7,204 nt of DNA from Bacteriovoracaceae bacterium. Its GTDB lineage: Bacteria > Bdellovibrionota > Bacteriovoracia > Bacteriovoracales > Bacteriovoracaceae. This document shows, one piece after another, positions 6,977-7,204 of the stretch; position 1 is the stretch's first letter, and the number at the start of each line of letters is the position of its first letter. The stretch is from positions 1-7,204 of the forward strand of contig JAGLCH010000065.1 of the NCBI GenBank assembly GCA_023146355.1, read 5' to 3'. The notes under the pieces are model-generated. The model saw nothing but the letters and a program-made list of their open reading frames with translations. It was not told the origin of the DNA and ran no database searches. The translations under genes and the position numbers were made by a program.

Positions 6977-6983
6977 TCAATAT

Positions 6984-7204
6984 ATGGAATACGATATCAT
7001 TTTTTCACAAGTCGGCACCCCTAAAAGCGATGCCCCGCAAGATATTAAGGCCTTTCTTAAGGTCTTTTTAGGATCGCGTCGTGTTGTAGACATGACTCCA
7101 CTTATCTGGTGGCCGATACTACATTTTATTATTTTAAAAAAAAGGCCCAAAGTGGTTTCAAGTCGCTATAGAGCGATGAATGAAAGCTATGGAAGCAACC
7201 CCAC
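6984..7204 (+). CDS. hemH: Ferrochelatase HemH, N-terminal part (runs off the window)
   Basis: Seventy-three codons are visible, transcribed divergently from hemN. The N-terminus fits ferrochelatase: a first beta strand ending in VGTP (10-13), a helix with DIKAFLKVFLGSRRVVDM (20-37), then PLIWWPILHFIIL (39-51) and a GSNP block (70-73) where relatives have EGSPL-like residues. The enzyme inserts iron into protoporphyrin IX, completing heme b. The usual Asn before the Gly-Thr-Pro loop (NLGTP) is replaced by Gln (QVGTP). The ATG at 6984 gives the standard family N-terminus. An in-frame TTG at 6948 is a less likely start. No clear ribosome site precedes the ATG. The rest of the protein, including the catalytic His and Glu, is outside the window. 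Confidence 0.9.
   Translation, partial: MEYDIIFSQVGTPKSDAPQDIKAFLKVFLGSRRVVDMTPLIWWPILHFIILKKRPKVVSSRYRAMNESYGSNP

Noticed and set aside
1..7204. CRISPR array, tRNA, rRNA or insertion sequence
   Set aside because: No regularly spaced repeats, tRNA-like folds, terminal repeats or transposase-like proteins were seen; nearly all bases are explained by the seven genes.

Overview
The window is a compact stretch of bacterial chromosome devoted to making and using heme. Six genes lie on the minus strand and one partial gene on the plus strand. Base composition is AT-leaning (about 40% G+C by eye) and genes are tightly packed, with Shine-Dalgarno sites often inside the upstream gene. I see no mobile element, CRISPR array or RNA gene. 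The gene set (an NrfHA nitrite reductase with System II cytochrome c maturation, HemN, and a HemY-type oxidase) points to a Gram-negative bacterium that can respire at low or no oxygen. A member of the former Deltaproteobacteria, such as the Bdellovibrionota/Bacteriovoracales, is my best guess. That guess rests on overall feel, not on a decisive marker; Bacteroidota carry a similar nrfHA-resB-ccsA order.

Layout. Read on the minus strand, from right to left: (1) hemN (6897-5578) and a HemY-type protoporphyrinogen oxidase (5567-4236) form a two-gene unit with a 10-nt gap. (2) A 109-nt gap (4235-4127) holds a weak AT-rich hairpin at the end of the oxidase gene and candidate promoter elements. 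(3) A four-gene operon follows: nrfH (4126-3527), nrfA (3527-2031), a ResB/CcsB-family gene (2027-786) and ccsA (792-7). Neighbours overlap by 1 nt, are separated by 3 nt, and overlap by 7 nt. (4) On the plus strand, divergent from hemN across 86 nt, hemH (ferrochelatase) starts at 6984 and runs off the window.

How the genes fit together. HemN converts coproporphyrinogen III to protoporphyrinogen IX without oxygen, the oxidase makes protoporphyrin IX, and HemH inserts iron to give heme b. CcsB and CcsA carry heme across the membrane and attach it to apocytochromes c. The likely clients are next door: NrfH (four heme motifs) passes electrons from the quinone pool to NrfA (four CXXCH motifs plus one CXXCK motif), which reduces nitrite to ammonium. 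The window thus covers the last three steps of heme synthesis, a heme-attachment machine, and an enzyme complex needing at least nine hemes.

Nothing here is a clearly new system. The points most worth a second look are the split cytochrome c synthase tied to an NrfA with a CXXCK heme, the overlapping hemN/hemH promoter region with an FNR-like box, a possibly leaderless hemH, and an oxidase with a short C-terminus beside an oxygen-independent HemN.
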